Assembly: GCA_019421105.1 (NCBI GenBank)
Contig: JAHZFY010000001.1
Span: 3,357 to 44,363 of the forward strand
Source of the DNA: a bacterium
GTDB lineage: Bacteria > Bacillota_I > Bacilli_A > RFN20 > CAG-826
DNA length: 41,007 nucleotides
Direction of reading: 5' to 3'
Translations under genes and position numbers: made by a program
Notes under the pieces: model-generated
What the model was told of the DNA's origin: nothing
The model's database searches: none
Seen by the model: only the letters and a program-made list of their open reading frames with translations
Shown here: piece after piece, positions 25,915-33,655 of the stretch
Position numbering within the stretch: position 1 is the stretch's first letter
How the letters are laid out: every line of letters begins with the position of its first letter

Positions 25915-27449
25915 TATTTAAAGTCCTCCTCATTTTTAACCGCATTGGATTTTGAATAGAATACTAATGAAATAAATGCGACAACGCAGAAGATTAAAAC
26001 ACCTAAGACTGAAGCTAGACCATAATCTTTATAAGCGTTAGTCATTGTCAATTTATAAATCCATGTAATTAATAAGTCAGTTTCACCAACACCTTGTAAG
26101 TTTGGTGGGGCAGAAGCGCCATTGAATGTGAACATAGGTCCACCTTGAGATAATAAGTAAATGACATTGAAGTTATTAATATTGCCAACAAATTGAGAAA
26201 TTAAATATGGACCAGTGACAAATAACATGTATGGAAGAGTAATTTTCATGTACATTTTTGAAGGAGAGGCTCCATCAATTTTTGCTGATTCATATAAATC
26301 TTCAGGAATATTCATCAAAATACCAGTACAAATTAGCATGGTATATGGAATACCAATCCAGGTATTAATTACGATAATAACAACTTTTGTAAGAATTGGG
26401 GATTCTAACCATTTAATTCCTTTTTCAATCAAACCGATTTGTATCAAAAAGTTGTTAACAAAACCTAAATCTTTATTTAAAAGACGTGACATTAATAATA
26501 AGGAAACAAATGAAGGGACAGCAATAGTGGTAATTAAAATTGTTCTCCATAATTTTTTAAATTTAATGTTCTTTTGGTTGATTATTAAAGCAACAATCAT
26601 GCCTAAGAAATAGTTAGAGAATGTAGCAAAAAATGCCCAAACTAATGTCCAAAGTAAAACTTTTAAAAATGTAGTCAGGAAGATGTTATTACTACTTCCT
26701 CCTCCAGTAAAGATATTTGAATAGTTAAAGAAACCAACCCATTCAAATAAATATGCAGGAGTTTCGTGGTTGGAGTTATAGTTTGTGAAACCAATTAAAA
26801 TCATGATGATAATTGGAATGATAGTGAAAATTAAAACTCCAAACATTGGAACACTTAGCAATAAAACATGATAAGAATTGCCAGTTAATTCTCTTTTAAA
26901 ATCTTCAACGGATGAATATTTTCCAACTTTCTCCATGTCATATAATTTTTTAGCGGCTCTAATAGAAGATAACCATAAAACCAACATGAATAAGCATAAA
27001 AATATGGTAACCATTGCGTAAATCAAAGTTAGCATTGAATTATCATGGTATTGATAAACAGGAATGCCTAGTTCTGGATCAATACTTTCAATCATCCCGA
27101 GCATACCAAGATTTCCTAACGAAAATAAAACTTGGCCGCCAGTTAAAACCATATAAGTAATAAATGCTATTTCGTATGCTAAGACAGCTATACCTTTTAT
27201 TACTTGATGTCTAGTAATTTGACCAAAACCACACAATATAAACGAAAGACGCACTTTCCAATCCCCATAAATAAGTGCGTTATATAAATCTTTAAATGGG
27301 ATAAATGCTTTTTTCAAAAGATCTTTGCCGAATATAGGCAATTTGCAAAAAAATTTATAAATAGCAACTGGGATATTTTTGAAAAAAGAACCTATTTTTA
27401 CAAGCATTCTTTTAGGCTTGCTTAATGATAAATATTCAACAGTTGTCAT
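25914..27449 (-). CDS. malF: Maltodextrin ABC transporter permease MalF, long form
   Basis: At 511 residues this MalF has a long N-terminal region, like other Bacillota MalF proteins: an amphipathic, basic stretch (about 1-75), then two or more membrane helices and a polar insert before the six-helix core that begins near 195 (YHVLLLSVPMFGVLIF). The EAA loop is EDLYESAKIDGASPSKMYMK. It partners MalG and the ATPase encoded at 20846. The ribosome site is AGAGGTGAG. A strong hairpin lies between its start and the end of the binding-protein gene and should set a lower expression level for the permeases. Confidence 0.94.
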   Translation of the reverse strand: MTTVEYLSLSKPKRMLVKIGSFFKNIPVAIYKFFCKLPIFGKDLLKKAFIPFKDLYNALIYGDWKVRLSFILCGFGQITRHQVIKGIAVLAYEIAFITYMVLTGGQVLFSLGNLGMLGMIESIDPELGIPVYQYHDNSMLTLIYAMVTIFLCLFMLVLWLSSIRAAKKLYDMEKVGKYSSVEDFKRELTGNSYHVLLLSVPMFGVLIFTIIPIIIMILIGFTNYNSNHETPAYLFEWVGFFNYSNIFTGGGSSNNIFLTTFLKVLLWTLVWAFFATFSNYFLGMIVALIINQKNIKFKKLWRTILITTIAVPSFVSLLLMSRLLNKDLGFVNNFLIQIGLIEKGIKWLESPILTKVVIIVINTWIGIPYTMLICTGILMNIPEDLYESAKIDGASPSKMYMKITLPYMLFVTGPYLISQFVGNINNFNVIYLLSQGGPMFTFNGASAPPNLQGVGETDLLITWIYKLTMTNAYKDYGLASVLGVLIFCVVAFISLVFYSKSNAVKNEEDFK

Positions 27450-27463
27450 ACGCTCACCTCTAT

Positions 27464-27495
27464 AAAAATCTTCTAGGGAAAAATCCCTAGAAGAT
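27464..27495 (-). terminator. Terminator-like hairpin between malE and malF
   Basis: A perfect twelve-base-pair stem (27468-27479 with 27484-27495) with a four-base loop is followed on the minus strand by a TTTTATA tail. It ends 18 bases before malF, leaving no room for a new promoter, so it is an intra-operon attenuating or message-stabilising element. Confidence 0.85.
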
Positions 27496-27511
27496 ATAAA
27501 ACTAAAAATTA

Positions 27512-28774
27512 CTATTTAGAAGCTTCAACTGCTTCGTTTAGTGTTTTTAATGCAGCAGCCATGTTATCAGGAGTAATTTCGCCTTTTTCGATACCTTCAG
27601 TGAAAGTAACAGGAGCGGACCAAATTTTACCTGGAACAGCTGTTTGTGGAACTGCAAATTCAGCTTGAGCGCTAATAGCTGCAACTGCGATATCGCTCTT
27701 AACTTCTTCTTTTGCGGCTACAACTTTATTTGTTGGAGCTGTTGAGAAAGTTTCAAATCTTTTCATTTGAACTTCTTCGGAACATAAATATCTTGCGACG
27801 TTATGAGCAGCTTTTAATCTAGCGTTGTCACCAGCACTGACTTGTGGGTTGACACCATAGTTTTTATAACCTAAGAAAGAGGATAAGTTAACTGTTTCAC
27901 CATCAACTGTAACTGTTGGTAATTTTGTAGCAGCAAAATTATCACCCATTGCTTCTTTATAAGCAGCAGCATTCCAAGAACCACCAACACATGCAACTAA
28001 GCCATTAGCTTCAATAGGAGCTGCTTGTGTATCTTGCCAGTTTGGATTTGTCATAATTTGATAGATTGCATTACCTGCTTTGACGCCTTTGTCTGTATCA
28101 AAGTCTGCTTCGACAGATGTAACAACACCAGCATCATCGACACTTAAATTGTATCTAGCACCAAATGAGAATAATGCACCAGCAGAATAGAAAGCTGTTT
28201 TTAATGGATAAGCGACTTTTAATCCTTTTTCGCCAGCTTTTGCTAAAAGACCTTCAATTGTTGCAGTGTCTTCTAATGTGACTAAAGATTTGTTGTAGTA
28301 TAAGAAGCAACCATTATCACCAGCATATGGATAAGAAACCATTTTGCCAGCAAATGTAGCAGCGTCGACTGCGCCTTCTGTCATTGTGTCTTTGATGAAA
28401 TCTTTGTATTCACCTGCGACAGTTGCCAATGCATTCTTTTGATACAATGGCATGATTTTGTCTGATGCATAAGCATAGACGTCTGGTCCTGTTTTCCAGT
28501 CTGCGATTTCAGAGTCAACTTTGTCTTCACCATGTGCAACAAATTCAAATTTAATTTCTTTTTCGCCATTTGCAACACGCTCTTTGTTGTAGTCTGCTAA
28601 AACGCCTTGTAACCATTCTTGTTGGTTTGCTGGACCTGAAATAGTCATGGTGCCAGAATAACCATCACCTGTTGCAGGAGTAGAACTACCATCTGTTGGA
28701 CCACAAGCTGCTAAAACGCCAACCAACAATGTTGCAACGCCAACCCCTGTAAATAATTTTAAATTCTTTTTCAT
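27512..28774 (-). CDS. malE: Maltose/maltodextrin-binding lipoprotein
   Basis: This 420-residue family 1 binding protein has a signal peptide with lipobox VLAAC (Cys24) and a Ser/Thr/Gly tether. It then shows the two-lobed sugar-binding pattern: TISGPANQQEWLQGVLADYN at the start, KTGPDVYAYASDKI, GKMVSYPYAGDNGCFLYYNK, and near the end YLCSEEVQMKRFETFSTAPT. It captures maltodextrins at the outer membrane face and passes them to MalFG. It is the first gene of the operon, with AAGGAGG five bases before the ATG and a strong promoter behind it. The hairpin after it suggests this gene is made in excess over the permeases. The ligand is inferred from the surrounding amylase and pullulanase genes. Confidence 0.93.
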   Translation of the reverse strand: MKKNLKLFTGVGVATLLVGVLAACGPTDGSSTPATGDGYSGTMTISGPANQQEWLQGVLADYNKERVANGEKEIKFEFVAHGEDKVDSEIADWKTGPDVYAYASDKIMPLYQKNALATVAGEYKDFIKDTMTEGAVDAATFAGKMVSYPYAGDNGCFLYYNKSLVTLEDTATIEGLLAKAGEKGLKVAYPLKTAFYSAGALFSFGARYNLSVDDAGVVTSVEADFDTDKGVKAGNAIYQIMTNPNWQDTQAAPIEANGLVACVGGSWNAAAYKEAMGDNFAATKLPTVTVDGETVNLSSFLGYKNYGVNPQVSAGDNARLKAAHNVARYLCSEEVQMKRFETFSTAPTNKVVAAKEEVKSDIAVAAISAQAEFAVPQTAVPGKIWSAPVTFTEGIEKGEITPDNMAAALKTLNEAVEASK

Positions 28775-28798
28775 ATAAACCTCCTTGAAAAACGAATT

Positions 28799-28826
28799 TA
28801 TATAATAATATTGCTATTATTATCAA
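28799..28826 (-). promoter_or_regulatory. Promoter TTGATA-16-TATATA of the maltodextrin operon
   Basis: On the minus strand TTGATA (28826-28821) and TATATA (28804-28799) are 16 bases apart. The expected start is near 28792, giving a short leader with AAGGAGG at 28786-28780. The spacer is filled by an inverted repeat. Confidence 0.72.
28802..28823. promoter_or_regulatory. Candidate operator: inverted repeat between -35 and -10 of malE
   Basis: Nine-base arms (ATAATAATA and TATTATTAT) flank a TTGC centre and match perfectly. The repeat occupies the spacer between the -35 and -10 boxes, where a bound repressor would block RNA polymerase. No regulator gene is in the window, and AT-rich repeats can arise by chance. 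Confidence 0.45.
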
Positions 28827-29084
28827 AAAATAGATGTAAAAATCTACACCATTTATTTAAGGATTAATATCAAACTTGTTCATTAAAAAGTAATAATCAG
28901 TTTAGATACAAAGTTGATCGCAATATCAATCCCCATATCGATTTTTACGAGTTAATTCTAGCACTTATCTTATAAGTATACTAGTAAAAAAATCCTTTGT
29001 GTGCTCGAAACACACACCTACTGGCATAACAAAATCATAAAAAAACAACACTTATTCAAACTTTTTATGGCATGGGTTTTTTCG
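28827..29084. other. Intergenic region between divergent starch operons
   Basis: Together with the flanking promoters this is the only gene-free stretch over 300 bases (28775-29122). No convincing ORF, tRNA or known riboswitch is visible. It holds a 16-base imperfect palindrome TTGATCGCAATATCAA at 28914-28929 (arms TTGAT/ATCAA), which is LacI-operator-like in layout. It also holds TGTGTG/CACACA arms with a seven-base centre at 28998-29016. A smaller repeat TAGAT/ATCTA lies just upstream of the malE -35 box. These may serve regulation of both divergent units. Confidence 0.5.
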
Positions 29085-29114
29085 TTGTCAAAGATTATTT
29101 TTACGTTTTATAAT
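29085..29114 (+). promoter_or_regulatory. Promoter TTGTCA-18-TATAAT for the gene at 29123
   Basis: TTGTCA (29085-29090) and a perfect TATAAT (29109-29114) are 18 bases apart. The ATG follows eight bases after the -10 box and no ribosome site is present, so the message should be leaderless or nearly so. Confidence 0.78.
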
Positions 29115-29122
29115 ATAAAAGT

Positions 29123-29599
29123 ATGGAAAAAAAGACTATTGTTTTTAGGTGTATTAGTTTATTATTTATCACTTTATCTTTAATTTTAGCGTGTCTTTTT
29201 TTGGTGTTTTCTTTTACTAAGGCTTATGAAATTAATCTTTTTTTGCATAGGTTGTCTTTAATTGTTCTAACATCGTTTTGTTTAATCGAAATTGTTTTGA
29301 TATCTATTGGTTTTAAAAAACCATTAATGCTACAAGACATCGTTTTTGAACACAATGGTGATTTTAATAAAGTGGGTCTAACTGTTAGCATATCCGCAAG
29401 CGTAGTTGGAGTCGCTTTATTCATCCCCTCTTTAATTTGGATGTTTATTGATGTCAGTGCGCAAATGTATTTTGCTGCCTTTTTAATATTGCCATGCTCA
29501 GTATTATTGCTAGCCAATTGTGGTTTATATTTTATTTATATGAGCATGTTTAAAACAAAAGAACTCACAATTGATTACTTATCAAAAATACATAAGTAA
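29123..29599 (+). CDS. Four-TM membrane protein of unknown function, 158 aa
   Basis: Four hydrophobic helices are visible, at about residues 5-31, 43-65, 88-112 and 118-146, with short polar loops and a basic tail. No family is recognised. The gene stands directly before the cytoplasmic GH13 gene (16-base gap), so the two are co-transcribed from the promoter at 29085. The ATG at 29123 has no Shine-Dalgarno sequence and lies eight bases after TATAAT. A role in sugar uptake or sensing would be a guess. Confidence 0.75.
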   Translation: MEKKTIVFRCISLLFITLSLILACLFLVFSFTKAYEINLFLHRLSLIVLTSFCLIEIVLISIGFKKPLMLQDIVFEHNGDFNKVGLTVSISASVVGVALFIPSLIWMFIDVSAQMYFAAFLILPCSVLLLANCGLYFIYMSMFKTKELTIDYLSKIHK

Positions 29600-29615
29600 T
29601 GTAAAGGAGATTATT

Positions 29616-31334
29616 ATGGATAAATGTGCTTTATTACATATCCCAGATTCACAATATTGTTTTGCTGTGGATAATAACAAAATCTTTGTAAGATTTAGAA
29701 CTAAGAAAAATGATGTAAAAAAAGTTCAATTGATTTACAATGTGTGCCATCGTTTTCAAAAAGATAGATTCATAAAGGACATGAAAATCACAAGAAGCGA
29801 TGAATTATTTGATTACTACGATACTACTATCGAATTTGATATCCCATCTTTTGCTTATATATTTAAAATTATAGATTTAGATGATAAAGAATATTTTTAT
29901 AGTGAATATGAATTGAGCGATACCTTTAATTTTGAGATGTCTGGTTTAATGGCGTATCGCTTCCCATTTATTAACGACACAGATATTGTAAAAGTTAATC
30001 AAAAATTTAAAGGTGATGTGTTTTATCAAGTTTTTGTTGAAAGATTTTGCAAAGGAAATGATTTTAAAGAACAAAGTTATATTAATGCGAATTGGGATAC
30101 TAAAGATTTAAAAAGAAATGATCCAAATTTTAAAACAGGTGTCTTTATCGGTGGTGATTTACTTGGTATCGCTTCAAAACTTCACTACATTAAAAACCTT
30201 GGAGTGGACACGATATATCTCACACCTATTAATAAAAGTAGATCTAATCATAAATATAATGTAGAAGACTATTATTTGGTTGACCCAATGTTTGGCAGCA
30301 ATGAAGATTTGAAGTTTTTGATTGATGAGGCTCATAAAAAAGGGTTAAAAATCGTCCTAGATTTAGTCTTTAATCATACCGCAGGCAATCATCCATTCTT
30401 TTTAGATATATTAAAAAATGGTAAGCAATCAAAATATTATGATTTTTATTGTTTTAAAGACGATAAATTAAGCGATGGTTTAAATTATTATACTTTTGCA
30501 TCCAATGCTTATATGCCAAAAATTAATACTTCTAGTAAAATTGCTCAAAATTACTTTATTGAAGTAGGAAAATACTACATTCAAAAGTATCACATTGATG
30601 GTTTTAGACTAGATGTTGCTAATGAGGTCAGCCATGATTTTTGGAATGTATTTAAAAAAGCTTTGCTTGAAGATGATCCTAATATTCTTTTAATTGGTGA
30701 ACACTGGGACAACGCTAATGAGTATTTAAAAGCAAAACAAATTGATGGGAGCATGAATTATGGTTTTTATACGATTTGTTATAACTATTTTATTAATAAA
30801 ACAATGGATAATAAGACCTTTGTAGAAAGATTGAATTGGTTGTTAACAAGATATAAAGAAACCACTAATCATATGATGTTGAACTTATTGGATAGCCATG
30901 ATACTCCAAGACTATTTGATAAAATGAACAACAATAAAGATTTATATTTAAATGCACTCTTATTGATGATTATGTATGTTGGTTATCCAATGATATATTA
31001 TGGGGATGAAATATTCATGTTAGGTGGAGCGGATCCATATAATAGAAAAGGAATGGAATGGGATAGTGAAAATTTTAATTCTTATCACCATGAATTATTT
31101 AAAAAGGTCGTCAAATTAAGAAAATATGACGCCATAAAAGAAGGCGATATTAAAATTGATTTTGAAGATAATTTAATTAAAATTACAAGGGATTACAAAG
31201 ATAAAAATATCGTTGCTTTAATAAATAATAATCCTTTTGGAATATCTAAAACAATTGAAGGCGAAATGGTGTTGAAAAATAACTATAATAATGGAGTTTT
31301 GCAACCTTATTCATTTATTGTGTATAAAATTTAA
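29616..31334 (+). CDS. Cytoplasmic GH13 neopullulanase/cyclomaltodextrinase-type enzyme, 572 aa
   Basis: The ORF is open from 29571, but AAAGGAG at 29603-29609, six bases before the ATG at 29616, decides the start. No signal peptide exists, so it works inside the cell. An N-terminal beta domain (about 1-115) resembles CBM34, as in GH13 subfamily 20. The barrel has FYQVFVERFCKGN, the nucleophile D333 (DGFRLDVANE), acid/base E362 (IGEHWDN) and D429 (LLDSHDTPRL). Family members hydrolyse cyclodextrins, pullulan or maltodextrins to short sugars. It would degrade what the divergent maltodextrin importer brings in. The exact specificity (neopullulanase, cyclomaltodextrinase or maltogenic amylase) cannot be set by eye. 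Confidence 0.94.
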   Translation: MDKCALLHIPDSQYCFAVDNNKIFVRFRTKKNDVKKVQLIYNVCHRFQKDRFIKDMKITRSDELFDYYDTTIEFDIPSFAYIFKIIDLDDKEYFYSEYELSDTFNFEMSGLMAYRFPFINDTDIVKVNQKFKGDVFYQVFVERFCKGNDFKEQSYINANWDTKDLKRNDPNFKTGVFIGGDLLGIASKLHYIKNLGVDTIYLTPINKSRSNHKYNVEDYYLVDPMFGSNEDLKFLIDEAHKKGLKIVLDLVFNHTAGNHPFFLDILKNGKQSKYYDFYCFKDDKLSDGLNYYTFASNAYMPKINTSSKIAQNYFIEVGKYYIQKYHIDGFRLDVANEVSHDFWNVFKKALLEDDPNILLIGEHWDNANEYLKAKQIDGSMNYGFYTICYNYFINKTMDNKTFVERLNWLLTRYKETTNHMMLNLLDSHDTPRLFDKMNNNKDLYLNALLLMIMYVGYPMIYYGDEIFMLGGADPYNRKGMEWDSENFNSYHHELFKKVVKLRKYDAIKEGDIKIDFEDNLIKITRDYKDKNIVALINNNPFGISKTIEGEMVLKNNYNNGVLQPYSFIVYKI

Positions 31335-31335
31335 G

Positions 31336-31785
31336 CTATTTTACGAGTTTTTTAATTAATAAATCTAAAGCAGTTTCTAATTCGTTTAAAGTTTGATCAA
31401 AATTTTCATGATACCAAGGATCAGATATGATTCCTGGCAATCCTACATATTCATTTAAAAGATATATCTTATGATCTTCGTCTTTAAATCGGTGTTTAAG
31501 AGCGTGAAGATTTTCATAATCCATGCAAAGAATCAAATCAAAATTATCATAATCTTTTTGTTGAATTTGTCTTGCGATATGATTACTTGCATTTATCCCT
31601 CTTTTTAATAAATATGGATTCATTAGATGATATACTTTGGCTCCAATTTCATAAGCGCTTGTGGCTTTTGATTCACAATAAAAATGATTATCCAAATTTC
31701 TTTGTGCAATCATTTTTTTAAACATATATTCTGCAGAAGGGCTTCTGCAAATATTTCCTAAACAAACAAAAAGGATTTTAATCAT
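31336..31785 (-). CDS. Low-molecular-weight protein tyrosine phosphatase
   Basis: The phosphatase loop VCLGNICRSPSAE near the N-terminus has the nucleophile C8 and R14, and the general acid D122 lies in SDPWYHENF, so the active site is complete. The length of 149 is typical. The family removes phosphate from tyrosine (or arginine) residues, often of kinases that control exopolysaccharide or stress response. It starts one base after the stop of the membrane protein gene at 31787, without a good ribosome site, so it is coupled to it. It converges with the GH13 gene, the two stops being one base apart. Confidence 0.94.
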   Translation of the reverse strand: MIKILFVCLGNICRSPSAEYMFKKMIAQRNLDNHFYCESKATSAYEIGAKVYHLMNPYLLKRGINASNHIARQIQQKDYDNFDLILCMDYENLHALKHRFKDEDHKIYLLNEYVGLPGIISDPWYHENFDQTLNELETALDLLIKKLVK

Positions 31786-31786
31786 T

Positions 31787-32374
31787 CTAATTTGTCCAGC
31801 TCATTGCTCTTGATACTCTATATGAGCCAACAGCAATACAAGTTAATGAACCAACCAAACACATTGTAGCTACGAATTCCTTAGCGTCAAACGCAAAGTT
31901 TTTAGCATTGATACTAGAAATGATAACTAATACTATGTAAGCGAGTAAAGCAAAGGCGGCATAAGAAATAGATGCACCTGCTAAAACATAACCCAATAAT
32001 TTATGTCTAAAGAACAACAAAACAAATCCGACAACTACAATAAACATCCATATCATATTGGCGATGTTATTGATATAACCTACAGCTTCTTTTACCTCGT
32101 TATATGGCAAAGACAATTTAACGCTTCCATAAAGAGTAATTAAAAGTATTGATGGAGCAAGTGCGACGACTGTACCTTTTCCTCCAGGCATACCAAATAA
32201 AAAGAAACAATAAAAACCAATAACTAAAACTAATATAAAAATATTAGCAATTAACAACGAAAGATTGTCTCCTCCTAAGACTACATCTTGAAGAATGAAT
32301 TTGATAACTAACAATAGACCCGCCACATAAAACAAAATGTGTGCAAGTCCTATTTTTCTTTCTGAACTAGCCAT
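31787..32374 (-). CDS. Six-TM membrane protein of unknown function, 195 aa
   Basis: About six membrane helices are visible (near 8-28, 38-62, 65-87, 102-122, 126-152 and 168-188) with short loops. No family is recognised. AAGGAAGG precedes the ATG. It is the first gene of a two-gene unit with the tyrosine phosphatase, and divergent from the alcohol dehydrogenase gene. It could be a substrate or membrane partner of the phosphatase, which is only suggested by order. Confidence 0.75.
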   Translation of the reverse strand: MASSERKIGLAHILFYVAGLLLVIKFILQDVVLGGDNLSLLIANIFILVLVIGFYCFFLFGMPGGKGTVVALAPSILLITLYGSVKLSLPYNEVKEAVGYINNIANMIWMFIVVVGFVLLFFRHKLLGYVLAGASISYAAFALLAYIVLVIISSINAKNFAFDAKEFVATMCLVGSLTCIAVGSYRVSRAMSWTN

Positions 32375-32434
32375 ATGAATACCTTCCTTTATTAATTAAT
32401 ATTCTACACCATCTACGAAATTAATAAATATTAA

Positions 32435-32464
32435 TTAACACAGATAAACATTTAGTTTTATAAT
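32435..32464 (+). promoter_or_regulatory. Promoter TTAACA-18-TATAAT of the alcohol dehydrogenase gene
   Basis: TTAACA (32435-32440) and a perfect TATAAT (32459-32464) are 18 bases apart. The leader of about 20 bases carries AAGGAGGAG, so this gene, unlike several others here, has a normal ribosome site. Confidence 0.8.
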
Positions 32465-32490
32465 GTCTATGTATTAAGGAGGAGCCTAAT

Positions 32491-33639
32491 ATGGCCAATA
32501 GATTTATTTTAAATGAAACTTCATATCATGGACAAGGCGCTATCAACGCAATTGGAAGTGAAATCAAATCAAGAAATGCGCATAAAGCATTCGTTTGTTC
32601 TGATCCAGATTTAATTAAATTTGGTGTGACAGACAAAGTCTTAAACGTTTTAAAAAACGAAGGCATTGAATATACAATTTATTCAGATATCAAAGCAAAC
32701 CCAACAATTGAAAATGTTCAACATGGTGTCGATGAATTTAAAGCAAGTGGTTGCGATATCATCGTTGCTATTGGAGGCGGTTCTTCAATGGATACTGCTA
32801 AAGGTATCGGTATCATCATCACTAACCCAGAACACTATGATGTCAAATCTTTAGAAGGCGCAGTTAATACTAAAAATAAATGCGTACCAATCATCGCTGT
32901 TCCAACAACTGCTGGTACTGCTGCAGAAGTTACAATTAACTATGTTATCACCGATTCTAAATTAAATAGAAAAATGGTTTGCGTAGATCCACACGATATT
33001 CCAGTTGTGGCTATCGTTGATCCAGATATGATGTCAACCATGCCAAAAGGTTTAACAGCCGCCACTGGTATGGATGCTTTAACTCACGCTATTGAAGGTT
33101 ATATTACAAAAGGTGCTTGGGAATTAAGTGATATGTTCCATTTAAAAGCAATTGAAATCATCGCAAGAAGCTTAAGAGCAGCAGTTAATAATGAACCAAG
33201 CGGAAGAGAAGGCATGGCATTAGGACAATATGTTGCTGGTATGGGATTTTCTAATGTTGGTTTAGGTATCGTTCACTCTATGGCACATCCTTTAGGTGCT
33301 TTATACGATACTCCTCACGGCATCGCTAATGCGATTATTTTGCCAACTGTCATGGAATATAATGCTCCTGCTACTGGTGAAAAGTATCGTGAAATTGCTC
33401 GTGCAATGGGCGTTAAAAATGTTGATGCAATGAGCCAAGAAGAATATCGTAAAGCTGCAATTGATGCAGTTAAACAATTATCAAAAGATGTTGGCATTCC
33501 AGCTGATTTAAAAGATATCGTCAAAGAAAAAGATTTAGACTTCTTATCCGAATCTGCATATGCTGATGCATGTAGACCAGGTAACCCAAAAGATACATCT
33601 GTTGAAGAAATTAAAGCTTTGTATAAATCTTTATTATAA
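32491..33639 (+). CDS. Iron-containing alcohol dehydrogenase (group III)
   Basis: The nucleotide-binding GGGSSMDTAKGI and the two metal signatures are complete. Likely iron ligands are D195 and H199 (MDALTHAIEGY), H262 (GIVHSMAHPLG) and H276 (DTPHGIANAI), in the same order as in FucO-type enzymes. It reduces aldehydes to alcohols with NAD(P)H in the cytoplasm and would recycle NADH during fermentation. Lactaldehyde reductase, 1,3-propanediol dehydrogenase and ethanol dehydrogenase are all possible. The length of 382 is typical. It has a strong promoter and AAGGAGG, and codons look well adapted (many GGT, GCT, ATC), consistent with high expression. Confidence 0.95.
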   Translation: MANRFILNETSYHGQGAINAIGSEIKSRNAHKAFVCSDPDLIKFGVTDKVLNVLKNEGIEYTIYSDIKANPTIENVQHGVDEFKASGCDIIVAIGGGSSMDTAKGIGIIITNPEHYDVKSLEGAVNTKNKCVPIIAVPTTAGTAAEVTINYVITDSKLNRKMVCVDPHDIPVVAIVDPDMMSTMPKGLTAATGMDALTHAIEGYITKGAWELSDMFHLKAIEIIARSLRAAVNNEPSGREGMALGQYVAGMGFSNVGLGIVHSMAHPLGALYDTPHGIANAIILPTVMEYNAPATGEKYREIARAMGVKNVDAMSQEEYRKAAIDAVKQLSKDVGIPADLKDIVKEKDLDFLSESAYADACRPGNPKDTSVEEIKALYKSLL

Positions 33640-33640
33640 T
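33611..33640 (+). promoter_or_regulatory. Candidate promoter TTAAAG-18-TATAAT at the end of the dehydrogenase gene
   Basis: TATAAT (33635-33640) covers the stop codon of the dehydrogenase gene, with TTAAAG 18 bases upstream. It would start transcription near 33647, about nine bases before the ATG at 33656, which lacks a Shine-Dalgarno sequence. Confidence 0.45.
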
Positions 33641-33655
33641 TAGGGCTAACGCTAT

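Noticed and set aside
26215..26613. 132-residue ORF antisense to malF
   Set aside because: It is a reverse-frame shadow of a conserved permease with an intact EAA loop.
28998..29016. TGTGTG/CACACA repeat as a catabolite-responsive element
   Set aside because: It has a CG near the centre but does not match the TG...CG...CA spacing of CRE sites.
28998..29016. Hairpin as a terminator for a small RNA
   Set aside because: On either strand the T run does not directly follow the stem, and no promoter for such an RNA was clear.
32419..32436. Inverted repeat AATTAAT/ATTAATT near the alcohol dehydrogenase promoter as a redox (Rex) operator
   Set aside because: It lacks the TTGTG...CACAA arms of Rex sites, and such AT repeats are expected by chance in this DNA.
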